DNA from: an uncultured Phocaeicola sp.
Lineage (GTDB): Bacteria; Bacteroidota; Bacteroidia; Bacteroidales; Bacteroidaceae
NCBI GenBank assembly: GCA_947626525.1
Contig: CANQSM010000009.1
Location: 1-55,840, forward strand
Reading direction: 5' to 3'
DNA: 55,840 nucleotides
Below are positions 35,766 to 46,000 of the stretch, piece by piece (the stretch's first letter is position 1; the number at the start of each line of letters is the position of its first letter). A program made the position numbers and the translations under genes. Below the pieces are notes generated by a model, which was not told the origin of the DNA, ran no database searches, and was given only the letters and a program-made list of their open reading frames with translations.

Positions 35766-37206
35766 ACGTTGTTTTTTCCCCTTTTTTATACCAAATCATG
35801 AATAACACAAATGCCAGCAAGGTGCAGGTTCCGCCTATTATATAAGAAACCATCGGAGACAAAGAAAATCCTTCACCGGCAATGCAAATATAGGTAGAAC
35901 ATACACAGGTCATAAACAATGCAGGAACCAATGTGATAAAATAGTTCCCTTTAACACGTATCAGATAAACAGTGATGGCCCACAGAGTAAATACAGAAAG
36001 AGTCTGGTTGCACCAGGCAAAGTAGCGCCATATAATCTTGAATCCCTGCGCATCGGCCAGGCTGTAACACAAAATCCCCGCCGTGATGCAAAAAAGAGGG
36101 ACGCATATCATCAGACGTTTCGCTACACCACGCTGTTCAAGGTGGAAGAAGTCGGCCACCATCAGACGAGCCGAACGGAGGGCTGTATCTCCACTCGTAA
36201 TAGGTGCCGCCACAATGCCTAATATAGCCAGAATACTGCCAAACGTCCCCAGCCACTCTACCGATATATGTGTAGCTACATACGCAGCCACATTCGTCAC
36301 TTTGGTTCCGTTTTCGTCCATAAACTCGGTTCCGTATTTGCCAAAGAAATAAGTAGCCACGGCAGCCCAAATCAAAGCCACAATGCCTTCCGTCACCATA
36401 GCCCCATAAAAAATAGGACGGCATTGCTTCTCATTCTTCATACAACGAGCCATTAAAGGAGATTGAGTGGCATGAAAACCACTGATGGCTCCGCACGCAA
36501 TGGAGATAAACATCATCGGAAAAATGGGACCGCTCTCATACTTGGTTCCAAAACCTTCCCACATCTCGGGCAAGGCGGGTTGGTTGACAAACATGGCTAT
36601 CAGCAAGCCAAAAGCCATAAACAACAACGCAATGGCAAACAACGGATAAATCCGCCCGATGATTTTATCGACCGGACAAAGGGTAGCCATAATATAATAG
36701 ACAAAAATAACAATCATCCAAAAATAGGCATTCATCCACATGGGAGTCATGCCAGCCAGCAATTCGGCCGGACCGGAGATGAACACGGCTCCAACCAGCA
36801 CCATCAGCACCACGGAAAAAACGGTCATCACCTTACGAGTGCGGTCTCCCAAGTATCGCCCTATCAACTCCGGCAAGCTCTCCCCATCATGACGAAGAGA
36901 AAGAGCACCACTGAAGAAATCGTGTACAGCACCGGCAAAAATAGTTCCAAACACAATCCACAAGTAAGAAGCCGTTCCGAACTGCGCCCCCATAATGGCA
37001 CCGAAAATCGGACCAAGCCCGGCAATGTTGAGAAACTGAATCATAAAAATCTTCCAGTTGGGAAGTACCAGATAATCCACCCCGTCAGCCTTTGTATAAG
37101 CGGGTGTTTTCCGGTTTACATCAGGTTTGAAGATACGCTCCACAAAGCGTCCGTAAATGAAATATCCCCCTATCAGAAAAAAGAGGGCCAAAGTAAATGT
37201 AATCAT
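35752..37206 (-). CDS. cstA: Carbon starvation protein A (CstA family), short form
   Basis: CstA-family proteins are inner-membrane transporters implicated in peptide or pyruvate uptake under carbon limitation. The protein (484 aa from the ATG at 37206) shows the conserved LPNWKIFMIQFLNIAGLGPI, FGAIMGAQFGTASYLWIVFG, GAVHDFFSGALSLRHDGESL and CGAISGFHATQSPLMARCMK. It is shorter than E. coli CstA, as is usual in Bacteroidetes. The longer frame to 37302 is unlikely because a -7 box lies at 37236-37229. It is divergent from the GHL10 gene at 37341. Confidence 0.93.
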   Translation of the reverse strand: MITFTLALFFLIGGYFIYGRFVERIFKPDVNRKTPAYTKADGVDYLVLPNWKIFMIQFLNIAGLGPIFGAIMGAQFGTASYLWIVFGTIFAGAVHDFFSGALSLRHDGESLPELIGRYLGDRTRKVMTVFSVVLMVLVGAVFISGPAELLAGMTPMWMNAYFWMIVIFVYYIMATLCPVDKIIGRIYPLFAIALLFMAFGLLIAMFVNQPALPEMWEGFGTKYESGPIFPMMFISIACGAISGFHATQSPLMARCMKNEKQCRPIFYGAMVTEGIVALIWAAVATYFFGKYGTEFMDENGTKVTNVAAYVATHISVEWLGTFGSILAILGIVAAPITSGDTALRSARLMVADFFHLEQRGVAKRLMICVPLFCITAGILCYSLADAQGFKIIWRYFAWCNQTLSVFTLWAITVYLIRVKGNYFITLVPALFMTCVCSTYICIAGEGFSLSPMVSYIIGGTCTLLAFVLFMIWYKKGEKTTYEKI

Positions 37207-37228
37207 AACATAGTTGGTTTTCGCACCG

Positions 37229-37236
37229 CAAAAATA
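37229..37236 (-). promoter_or_regulatory. Candidate -7 box of cstA
   Basis: The minus strand reads TATTTTTG 23 bp before the ATG at 37206. No clear -33 element is seen. It supports the short start. Confidence 0.4.
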
Positions 37237-37282
37237 ACAATTTAAAAGTTTTCCTACACGCCAAAATATAAAAATTATCATG

Positions 37283-37290
37283 TACATTTG
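37283..37290 (+). promoter_or_regulatory. Candidate -7 box of the second GHL10 gene
   Basis: TACATTTG matches TAnnTTTG; initiation near 37297 would leave a 44-nt leader to the ATG at 37341. The upstream region is shared with the divergent cstA promoter. Confidence 0.45.
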
Positions 37291-37340
37291 CAGAAAAAAC
37301 AAAAAACATGTCTGTAAACGCTATATGCCATAAGGCTTTT

Positions 37341-39053
37341 ATGAAAGGAATACTCTTTTTACTGTCCTGTCTGTCTGTCTGCCCGCTTTTCGCACAAGAA
37401 ATGCCATTTTCATTGGCCAAGGCTTCCCAATACCCCAAACAGGAGATACGGGCCGTATGGATTACCGTCCTGAACAGTCTGGACTGGCCCGATACAAAAG
37501 CCTTGTCCCCCCAAAGCATAGCCAAGCAAAAAAAGGAGATTTGTGAAGAATTGGATCGATTCAAGACAGCCCACTTCAACACGATACTGATGCAGACAAG
37601 AGTACGAGGAGATGTGATTTACCCTTCCCAAATAGAGCCTTACACCGATGCCCTGACCGGTACATGCGGCAAAGATCCCGGATACGATCCGCTAGCATTC
37701 ATCATAGAAGAGTGCCACAAGCGCGGTATGGAGTTCCATGCATGGATAGTAGCCATCCCCATAGGAAATGACCAATATGTCCGAAGGCAAGGCAAACAGT
37801 CGCTTGTGCAAAAAAAACGTTCCCTATGCATGCATTACCAAAAATGCTGGTATCTGAATCCCGGGTATCCGGAAGCAAAGGAGTATCTGTTTTCCATCGT
37901 CAAGGAAATCGTCACCCGTTATGATGTAGACGGTATCAATTTCGATTACATCCGCTATCCGGACGGAAGAACCCGAATACCCGACCAGGCAACGTTCCGC
38001 AAATATGGAAAAGGAAAAAGCCTGGCACAATGGCGACGCGACAACATCACCGAAATGATACGCTATATATATAAAGGTGTAAAAGAAATCAAACCATACA
38101 TTAAAATAGGAAGTTCGCCACTTGGAAAATATCGGGACACCAACCGATACTCTTCTCGTGGCTGGAATGCATACAATACCGTGTTTCAGGATGCGCAATA
38201 CTGGTTGAAGGAAGGAATCCACGATGTTATTTTTCCGATGATTTATTTCCGGGAAGAAAACTTTTATCCTTTTGTACTGGACTGGAAAGAAAACAGCAAC
38301 GGACGCATGGTCGCTCCCGGCCTGGGCATTTATTTCCTGGAAGAAGCCGGCTGGCCACTCCGTGACGTAGAACAGCAAATCTATTTTACCCGTAGCGCAA
38401 ATGTTTCCGGCCAAGCCTATTTCAGAGCGCGCTTTTTACTAAAAAACTGTTCGGACCTTTTTGATATGATTAAACAAGAGGCATACCCTTATCCGACATT
38501 GATTCCACCCATGAGGTGGCAGGACAGCATTCCCCCCACTCATCCGGCCAATCTTACCATAAAGGAGGATAACGGAAAAATAATTTTGTCATGGGATGCT
38601 TCGCAAGACAATTCCAGGCGTTCCGCTACCGATACGGGCATACGATATCAGGTGTATGCATCCCCTACGCTTCCCGTTGACATGACCAATCCCCGGTACC
38701 TTTTGGCTACTTATTTAAAAGATACTCACTTTACCCTTCCTGCAGAAAAAGGAAAAGAGCTTCATTTTACCGTCACGGCAGTAGATTGTTACGGCAATGA
38801 GAGTACACCGGAAAAATATAATGCCCCCCCAAAGGAACAGGGTTCTGCCGCCTGCCGGTGCCTCATGTCCGTATCGGAAGTACCTGGAGCTGCTTCTATA
38901 ATCATAGAAGACGCATACGGAAGAGAAGTACTTACACAACCGTATCAGAAAGAGTTTCCTATCGGCTCTCTTGCAAAAGGAGCCTATACATTAAAGGTCA
39001 TGAATGTCAATAACATGGTTTTAAAGAAAAAGATGTTTCTGAAAGTGGAATAA
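37341..39053 (+). CDS. Secreted GHL10-type glycosyl hydrolase, second paralogue
   Basis: A 570-aa exported protein with signal peptide MKGILFLLSCLSVCPLFAQ (the frame has another ATG at 37308). The barrel domain shows KQEIRAVWITVLNSLDWPDT, FNTILMQTRVRGDVIYPS, GMEFHAWIVAIPIGNDQYV, YDVDGINFDYIRYPDGRTR and EGIHDVIFPMIYFREENFYP, parallel to motifs in the protein at 19712. A fibronectin-III-like region (about 400-480) and a C-terminal beta-rich domain of the sorting type (ITLKVMNVN-like end) follow. It stops 4 bp from the convergent gene at 39058. Substrate is unknown. Confidence 0.88.
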   Translation: MKGILFLLSCLSVCPLFAQEMPFSLAKASQYPKQEIRAVWITVLNSLDWPDTKALSPQSIAKQKKEICEELDRFKTAHFNTILMQTRVRGDVIYPSQIEPYTDALTGTCGKDPGYDPLAFIIEECHKRGMEFHAWIVAIPIGNDQYVRRQGKQSLVQKKRSLCMHYQKCWYLNPGYPEAKEYLFSIVKEIVTRYDVDGINFDYIRYPDGRTRIPDQATFRKYGKGKSLAQWRRDNITEMIRYIYKGVKEIKPYIKIGSSPLGKYRDTNRYSSRGWNAYNTVFQDAQYWLKEGIHDVIFPMIYFREENFYPFVLDWKENSNGRMVAPGLGIYFLEEAGWPLRDVEQQIYFTRSANVSGQAYFRARFLLKNCSDLFDMIKQEAYPYPTLIPPMRWQDSIPPTHPANLTIKEDNGKIILSWDASQDNSRRSATDTGIRYQVYASPTLPVDMTNPRYLLATYLKDTHFTLPAEKGKELHFTVTAVDCYGNESTPEKYNAPPKEQGSAACRCLMSVSEVPGAASIIIEDAYGREVLTQPYQKEFPIGSLAKGAYTLKVMNVNNMVLKKKMFLKVE

Positions 39054-39057
39054 AAGT

Positions 39058-40233
39058 CTACCCTATCAAAACATAGGCACGATAAGAAGTATGCGGAGTG
39101 ACCGGCACCAAAGAGAGATACCCCGACCGGATACGTCCGTTTGATACATACAGAGGATATTCCGATTGACAACGAAGATGTTCATTTAAAAGGGCCTGAC
39201 TGTTTCTACAATAAGAAACGGTAAAAAAGCCTTTCGCGCCTTCCGCTACATAACGGTCATGGAAAAGACGAGCCACTACCCCCATGTTCATACGCAAATT
39301 AATTTCGACACAAGGATGAATACGATAAAAAGGAAAATCGGGAAACAGACAAATCATCATATCTACCCCCAAATATCCTTGATAACCGGTTTCATGTAAC
39401 CAATCGGAAAGCAACTTCATAAGAACCGATTTCAGTTTATGCAAATCGTCCCGAGCTATTTTCTCGCACAAGATACACTCTATTTCGTCATCAGTAGCCA
39501 GCATATTCCCTTGATATGCTCCGTTGGAATCAGTTTGAAACAAAGAATAGCCCACAAAGCATACGTTACCGTTTTCCGCATAAAACTCCATGGCAAAATC
39601 CATCACCTTATTATATAAAGGCTCTACCACAATGCCTCCCTGCCCTTTTAAAATACGGCGACACCAATTAGCCAGAAGCGGTTCATACGTACCGCGTCCA
39701 CAACGTAATCCCTTTCCACTACTCGAATAGGGAGCTTTCAACAACGTTTGGGAGCACGCCGACAAGGCAGATTCCACTTCTTGCTCGGTAGCACAATAGA
39801 CAGACGATCCACAAAAAGAATCGGAAAGGAGCAACCGAGGCAACAAACGGACAGCTGAAAGGCGGGAAGATAAAATACGAATTTGAAGTATCATTTCCAC
39901 AGAAAGCAACAGTTCATCTCGCACTCCCCATAAATGCAACTGTTTCCGTAAAGCCAGATTCCAACCCCATGGTTGCACTCGCCCAAATTCAGGAACTTGC
40001 CGAATAGAACACCATTCGATTCCGGACAACAAGCCGGCCGACTCAAACTCTTCTCTTTGCGCCTCCCCAATGGAAGGGACTAACACGGCCTCTTTTTCTC
40101 CGGCCCACCATGCCGGGAGAGTAGCCAAGTCATTCGCCATTTGTCTGGCAGATGCCGGAGACTGATAATTTTCATTGTTGTTGCCCAATGCCAAATCATT
40201 ATCAGGATTAAATAAATGAAGGGTCGGAATCAT
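39058..40233 (-). CDS. ATP-grasp-like protein of unknown function
   Basis: A 391-aa soluble protein beginning MIPTLHLFNPDNDLALGNNN. LLKAPYSSSGKGLRCGRG resembles an ATP-grasp nucleotide loop; VVEPLYNKVMDFAMEFYAE follows, and the late HPCVEINLRMNMGVVARLF has the Glu-x-Asn arrangement used for metal-ATP binding. This suggests a ligase or kinase-like enzyme, but I cannot name the reaction. Such proteins seem restricted to Bacteroidetes as far as I recall. The upstream ATG at 40299 is excluded by the -7 box at 40263-40256. It is tail to tail with the GHL10 gene, with no terminator between. Confidence 0.65.
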   Translation of the reverse strand: MIPTLHLFNPDNDLALGNNNENYQSPASARQMANDLATLPAWWAGEKEAVLVPSIGEAQREEFESAGLLSGIEWCSIRQVPEFGRVQPWGWNLALRKQLHLWGVRDELLLSVEMILQIRILSSRLSAVRLLPRLLLSDSFCGSSVYCATEQEVESALSACSQTLLKAPYSSSGKGLRCGRGTYEPLLANWCRRILKGQGGIVVEPLYNKVMDFAMEFYAENGNVCFVGYSLFQTDSNGAYQGNMLATDDEIECILCEKIARDDLHKLKSVLMKLLSDWLHETGYQGYLGVDMMICLFPDFPFYRIHPCVEINLRMNMGVVARLFHDRYVAEGAKGFFTVSYCRNSQALLNEHLRCQSEYPLYVSNGRIRSGYLSLVPVTPHTSYRAYVLIG

Positions 40234-40598
40234 ACCGTTCTTTTCTTTGTCGGTACAAAGATAATACGAACGAAGTAAACTTTCCTCATTTCGTAGCACC
40301 CTTTTAAGAATGATGACTTTTGTTCCATAGGCTATGAGACCTCATTTCAATCATTTGGAACAACAATGAAACCGGTAAAATGATGGCAATCAAATCAGTG
40401 TGGCTTGTCTTTTCCTGATTTCACCAGATGTTTTTTTGATAATAAACGTAATCCGTAAACGATCCTTTCAACTGTTTCTAAGATATTCTTTACTTTTTTG
40501 TTTAAAATTACTAATATCTAAACAGTTATATATCTAAATTAATACATTTATAAAGAAATTGTTCGTAATTTCGCAACGGAATTAAAAATCAATTCATT
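40234..40598. other. AT-rich intergenic region with divergent promoters
   Basis: On the minus strand TATCTTTG (40263-40256) is a good -7 box for the gene at 39058. The rest is very AT-rich upstream of the OmpA gene; TAATTTCG at 40566-40573 is a possible imperfect -7 box. TTGTTCC near 40320 and GGAACAA near 40357 form a widely spaced inverted repeat. No gene seen. Confidence 0.45.
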
Positions 40599-41531
40599 AT
40601 GAAACGTACAATCTTTATGGTAACAGTCCTGGCAGGGAGCTTATGCTTTACAGGATGTGTAAGCAAGAAAGAGTTAGTCAATTTACAGACCAATTATGAT
40701 AAGTTGAAAACCGAACATACCGATTTAAACAAGTCATATCAGGATGCACAAATTCAGCTAGCGGAATTCCGTGCTCAAACCAAAAGTCTGGAAGAACGGT
40801 TGGCCGAAGCACAGCAGAAAAACAAAGAGTTACGAACCGACTACGCCAATTTGCAAGGTTCGCTCGACAAGAGTATCCAGCAAAACTCTCAGGGGAACAT
40901 CAACATCTCCAAACTGGTAGACGAAATCAACGCCTCCAACAAATACATCAAACAATTAGTGGATGCCAAAACCAAATCCGACTCCTTGAATATGGTACTG
41001 ACAAACAACCTGACCCGTTCGCTAAGCCGGGAAGAGCTACAGGAAGTAGACATCAAGGTATTGAAAGGAGTTGTTTACATTTCTTTGGCTGACAATATGT
41101 TGTACAAATCAGGAAGTTACGAAATAAACGAACGGGCCGGAGAAACATTGAGCAAGATTGCCAAAATCATTACCGATTACAAAGATTACGAAGTATTGGT
41201 AGAAGGAAATACAGACAATGTTCCCATTTCCCGAACAAACATCCGCAACAACTGGGATTTGAGCACCTTGCGTGCTTCATCAGTCGTACAGGCTTTGCAA
41301 AACAAATACGGAGTGGACCCGAAACGTCTGACCGCCGCCGGCCGAGGAGAATATAACCCCATAGCCGATAATGACACGGAACTGGGCAAACAGCGTAACC
41401 GACGTACCCAGATTATCGTCACTCCTAAGCTTGACCAATTCCTAGAGTTGATTGATGAAGCTCCGGAATCGTCAGAAAACGCGCAGGACAATTCCGAGAC
41501 AGTTTCTAACACACCGGACAACGAACAATAA
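40599..41531 (+). CDS. OmpA-family peptidoglycan-binding lipoprotein
   Basis: The signal ends in a lipobox (LCFTGC, Cys20), so the protein is lipid-anchored. Residues about 22-115 form a coiled coil rich in Gln, Lys, Glu and Leu. The OmpA C-terminal domain (about 150-275) binds diaminopimelate in the cell wall: EVLVEGNTDNVPISRTNIRN, NWDLSTLRASSVVQAL and AAGRGEYNPIADNDTELGKQ with RNRRTQIIV. The tail is acidic and asparagine-rich. Length 310 aa. It is monocistronic, ended by a strong terminator. It probably ties the outer membrane to peptidoglycan. Confidence 0.92.
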   Translation: MKRTIFMVTVLAGSLCFTGCVSKKELVNLQTNYDKLKTEHTDLNKSYQDAQIQLAEFRAQTKSLEERLAEAQQKNKELRTDYANLQGSLDKSIQQNSQGNINISKLVDEINASNKYIKQLVDAKTKSDSLNMVLTNNLTRSLSREELQEVDIKVLKGVVYISLADNMLYKSGSYEINERAGETLSKIAKIITDYKDYEVLVEGNTDNVPISRTNIRNNWDLSTLRASSVVQALQNKYGVDPKRLTAAGRGEYNPIADNDTELGKQRNRRTQIIVTPKLDQFLELIDEAPESSENAQDNSETVSNTPDNEQ

Positions 41532-41564
41532 ATAATCTCTTCTTGCATTGCAAAAGCAAATCTC

Positions 41565-41607
41565 ATGGCGATAGGCATTCTTTCGGAAGCCTATCGCCAT
41601 ATTTTTT
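41565..41607 (+). terminator. Strong Rho-independent terminator after the OmpA gene
   Basis: A perfect 12-bp stem ATGGCGATAGGC (41565-41576) with GCCTATCGCCAT (41589-41600) is followed by ATTTTTT. Confidence 0.9.
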
Positions 41608-41742
41608 CCAAAAGCCAATCACAGCAAAGTCATTTCCAATGCTTTACCATATTATTAGTAAACGCCTTTTTAAAGCACAACTTTTCTCTTCCTACCTTAT
41701 CAACCTAAATGTATAATTGATGCAAATTTTGCAATCTCTACT

Positions 41743-41772
41743 TTGCAATTGCAGGAATTAATATTATCTTTG
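41743..41772 (+). promoter_or_regulatory. Bacteroides-type promoter of the AAA ATPase and possibly the oxidoreductase
   Basis: TTG at 41743-41745, 19 bases, TATCTTTG at 41765-41772. Initiation near 41779 shows that the upstream start in this frame (41743) is not used and that translation starts at 41794. Confidence 0.75.
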
Positions 41773-41793
41773 CGAACAAATTTCAACAAAAGA

Positions 41794-42972
41794 ATGGAAA
41801 TCTTTTACCAAACACACGCATATCTTGTTGAGCATACTAATGCCGCGGTTCGTCGCAACCTCATGAACGAAATCAACTGGAATGACCGTCTTATAGGCAT
41901 TAAAGGTACACGTGGAGTAGGTAAAACGACTTTTCTGCTTCAATATGCTAAAGAGAAGTTTGGAACGGATCGGTCGTGTCTGTATGTAAACATGAACAAC
42001 TTCTATTTCCAAAGTCACAGCATAGCTGATTTTGCAGAAGAGTTCTATAAACGTGGAGGAAAAGTACTTCTTATCGACCAAGTTTTCAAACATCCCAATT
42101 GGAGTAAAGAATTACGTATATGTTATGACCTGTATCCCAATCTTAAAATTGTATTTACCGGTTCATCGGTTATGAGCCTGAAAGAAGAAAATCCGGAATT
42201 AAACGGAATTGTTCATTCCTACAATTTACGAGGATTCTCATTCCGCGAATTTCTGAACCTACAAACCGGAAATAATTTTCCTTTTTACACGTTGAACGAA
42301 ATATTGGAAAACCACGAACAAATTGTCAAAACTATACTTCCCAAAGTACGGCCTCTCAGCTATTTCCAAGACTATTTACACCATGGATTCTATCCTTTCT
42401 TTCTGGAAAAACGAAATTTTTCAGAGAACTTATTGAAGACTATGAACATGATGATTGAAGTAGACATACTTTTAATCAAACAAATTGAACTGAAATATCT
42501 TTCAAAAATAAAGAAATTATTATATTTGCTGGCAGTTGACAGACCTGCAGCTCCAAACGTAAGTCAGTTGGCTACGGATATCCAGACTTCACGAGCTACA
42601 GTGATGAATTATATCAAGTATCTGGCGGATTCGCGTCTGATTAATATGGTTTACCCGAAAGGAGAATCCTTCCCCAAAAAACCGTCAAAGATTATGATGC
42701 ACAATACTAACTTGATATATTCCATCTATCCTGTCAAAGTAGAAGAACAAGATGTATTGGAAACTTTTTTCCTGAATACTATGTATAAAGACCATAAACT
42801 ATACAAAGGAGATAAAGGGACTTCATTTCTTGTTGACGGTCAGATGCATTTTCGTATTTGTGGAGAAGGCTGTAAATTAAAAAACAACCCGAATACGTAT
42901 TATGCGATGCACAAAATAGAAATAGGACACCATAACCAAATACCTCTTTGGCTATTTGGTTTTTTATATTAA
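41794..42972 (+). CDS. AAA ATPase with winged-helix region, DUF4143-like
   Basis: This 392-aa predicted ATPase has a P-loop GIKGTRGVGKTTFLLQYAKE near residue 37, a Walker-B-like VLLIDQVFK near 93 and a sensor-like LKIVFTGSSVMSLKE near 122. Downstream, LATDIQTSRATVMNYIKYLA resembles a winged helix, and the C-terminal part is similar to DUF4143 nuclease-like domains. Members of this group are widespread in Bacteroidetes and poorly understood. It ends 40 bp before the pyruvate oxidoreductase gene with no terminator, so it may be co-transcribed with it. No direct functional link is known. Confidence 0.8.
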   Translation: MEIFYQTHAYLVEHTNAAVRRNLMNEINWNDRLIGIKGTRGVGKTTFLLQYAKEKFGTDRSCLYVNMNNFYFQSHSIADFAEEFYKRGGKVLLIDQVFKHPNWSKELRICYDLYPNLKIVFTGSSVMSLKEENPELNGIVHSYNLRGFSFREFLNLQTGNNFPFYTLNEILENHEQIVKTILPKVRPLSYFQDYLHHGFYPFFLEKRNFSENLLKTMNMMIEVDILLIKQIELKYLSKIKKLLYLLAVDRPAAPNVSQLATDIQTSRATVMNYIKYLADSRLINMVYPKGESFPKKPSKIMMHNTNLIYSIYPVKVEEQDVLETFFLNTMYKDHKLYKGDKGTSFLVDGQMHFRICGEGCKLKNNPNTYYAMHKIEIGHHNQIPLWLFGFLY

Positions 42973-43012
42973 CTCGAATAAACAGAAATTTTTTACTAAT
43001 AATTTAACTGTT

Positions 43013-46000
43013 ATGACTAAACAAAAAAAATTTATCACATGTGATGGAAACCAGGCCGCTGCGCATATCTCGTATATGTTCTCGGAAGTAGCAGCCATCT
43101 ATCCTATCACTCCGTCATCTACAATGGCAGAATATGTAGATGAATGGGCAGCTCAAGGTCGTAAAAACATCTTCGGTGAAACTGTCTTGGTACAAGAAAT
43201 GCAATCAGAAGGTGGTGCGGCAGGCGCTGTTCACGGTTCACTGCAAGCAGGAGCATTAACTACTACCTACACCGCCTCTCAGGGACTTCTGCTGATGATC
43301 CCGAACATGTATAAGATTGCCGGTGAATTCTTGCCTTGTGTATTCCACGTATCGGCTCGTACACTAGCTTCTCATTCATTATGCATTTTCGGTGACCACC
43401 AAGATGTAATGTCTACACGCCAGACAGGTTTTGCCATGTTGGCTGAAGGTTCTGTACAGGAAGTTATGGACTTGGCTGGTGTCGCTCACTTGGCCACTAT
43501 TAAATCACGTGTTCCATTCGTTAACTTCTTCGATGGTTTCCGTACTTCTCACGAAATTCAGAAAATCGAAATGTTGGAGAACGAGGACTTGGCTCCCCTG
43601 ATTGACCAGAAAGCACTGGCGGAATTCCGTAGCCGCGCATTGTCACCAGAGCATCCAGTAGCACGTGGTATGGCTGAAAACCCGGATACGTTCTTCACTC
43701 ACCGCGAATCATGCAATCCGTATTACAATGCGGTTCCGGCCATCGTCGAAGAGTACATGGACAAAATATCTGAAATCACCGGTCGCAAATACGGCCTGTT
43801 CAATTATTATGGTGCAGAAGATGCGGAACGTGTTATCATTGCTATGGGCTCTGTAACGGAAGCTGCTCATGAAGCCATTGACTACTTGGTAGCTAAAGGC
43901 GAAAAAGTAGGTTTGGTTTCTGTACATTTGTACCGTCCGTTCTCTGCAAAACATTTCTTGGCAGCCGTTCCTAAAACTGTTAAACGCATTGCCGTACTCG
44001 ACAGAACAAAAGAACCGGGCGCAAACGGTGAACCTCTGTATTTGGATGTAAAAGAATGCTTCTATGGAACAGAAAACGCTCCTGAAATCGTAGGTGGACG
44101 TTACGGTTTAGGCTCAAACGATACGACCCCATCTCAAATTCTGGCTGTATACAAGAACTTGGCACTCCCGACTCCGAAGAACCATTTCACTTTGGGTATC
44201 GTAGACGATGTAACCTTTACTTCTCTGCCTAAAGAAGAGGAAATCGCTTTAGGTGGCGCTGGTATGTTTGAAGCTAAATTCTATGGTTTAGGTGCTGATG
44301 GTACAGTAGGCGCAAACAAGAACTCTGTAAAGATTATCGGTGACAACACTAACAAACATTGTCAGGCATACTTTTCTTATGACTCTAAAAAATCTGGAGG
44401 TTTTACCTGCTCTCACTTACGTTTCGGTGACAATCCTATCCGTTCCACTTACTTGGTAAACACTCCCAATTTCGTTGCTTGCCACGTTCAGGCATACCTC
44501 CGTATGTACGATGTTACACGCGGTTTGCAAGAGAACGGTACCTTCTTATTGAATACGATTTGGGAAGGAGATGAATTGATTCACAATTTGCCCAATAATA
44601 TCAAACGTTATTTTGCACAAAAGAATATAAAAGTTTACTATATTAATGCAACCAAGATTGCACAGGAAATTGGTTTGGGTAATCGTACCAACACCATCCT
44701 TCAGTCTGCATTCTTCCGTATCACAGGCGTTATCCCTGTAGATTTGGCCATCGAACAAATGAAAAAATTTATTGTGAAGTCATACGGTAAGAAAGGGGAA
44801 GACGTAGTAAATAAGAACTATGCAGCTGTTGACCGTGGCGGCGAATACAAAGAATTGGTTGTAGACAAAGCATGGGCCAATTTGGCTAATGAAGAAGTCG
44901 CTGCAAACAATGACCCCGCATTTATCAATGAAGTAGTTCGTCCTATTAATGCACAAAACGGTGATTTACTTCCAGTTTCAGCGTTTAAAGGTATTGAAGA
45001 CGGTACTTGGCATCAAGGAACTTCTGCATACGAAAAACGCGGTGTAGCTGCATTTGTTCCGACTTGGACTCCGGAAAACTGTATCCAATGTAACAAGTGT
45101 GCATACGTTTGTCCTCATGCTTGTATCCGTCCGTTCGTTATGGACGAGAACGAAGTGGCCGGATTCGGAGCTACCACTCTCGAAATGAAAGCTCCAGCGG
45201 CCATGAAGGGTATGCATTTCCGTATGCAGGTGGGCGTTATGGACTGTTTGGGTTGCGGCAACTGTGTTGACGTATGTCCGGGTAACCCGAAAGCCGGTGG
45301 CAAAGCTTTGGCTATGGCTCCATTGGAAGGTCAATTGGGCGAAGCTGCCAACTGGGAATATTGTGTGAAGAATGTGAAGAGCAAACAAGATTTGGTTGAC
45401 ATCAAGTCTAACCCGAAAAACTCTCAGTTTGCTACTCCATTGTTTGAATTCTCTGGCGCTTGCTCTGGTTGTGGTGAAACTCCGTATGTGAAACTGATTT
45501 CTCAGTTATTCGGTGACCGCGAAATAGTAGCCAATGCTACTGGATGTTCTTCCATTTACTCTGGCTCAATTCCTTCTACTCCATATACTACAAACGAAAA
45601 AGGACAAGGTCCGGCTTGGGCAAACTCATTGTTCGAAGATTTCTGCGAATTCGGTTTGGGTATGGCTTTAGCCAATAAGAAAATGCGTGCTCGCATCGTT
45701 GAATTACTGAACGGTGCTATCGCTGCCGAAGGAACTCCCGCAGAATTCAAAGCTGCTGCCCAGAAATGGATTGAAGGCAAAGACGATGCAGATGCAAGCA
45801 AAGCAGCTACGGCAGAACTGCTTCCGATGATTGAAAAAGGAGCTGAGACGGGCTGCGAGGCTTGTGCTAAATTAAAAGAACTCAGCCATTATCTTGTTAA
45901 GAGAAGTCAATGGATTATCGGTGGTGACGGAGCATCCTATGATATCGGTTACGGTGGTTTGGATCATGTCATCGCATCAGGCGAAGATGTAAATATTCTA

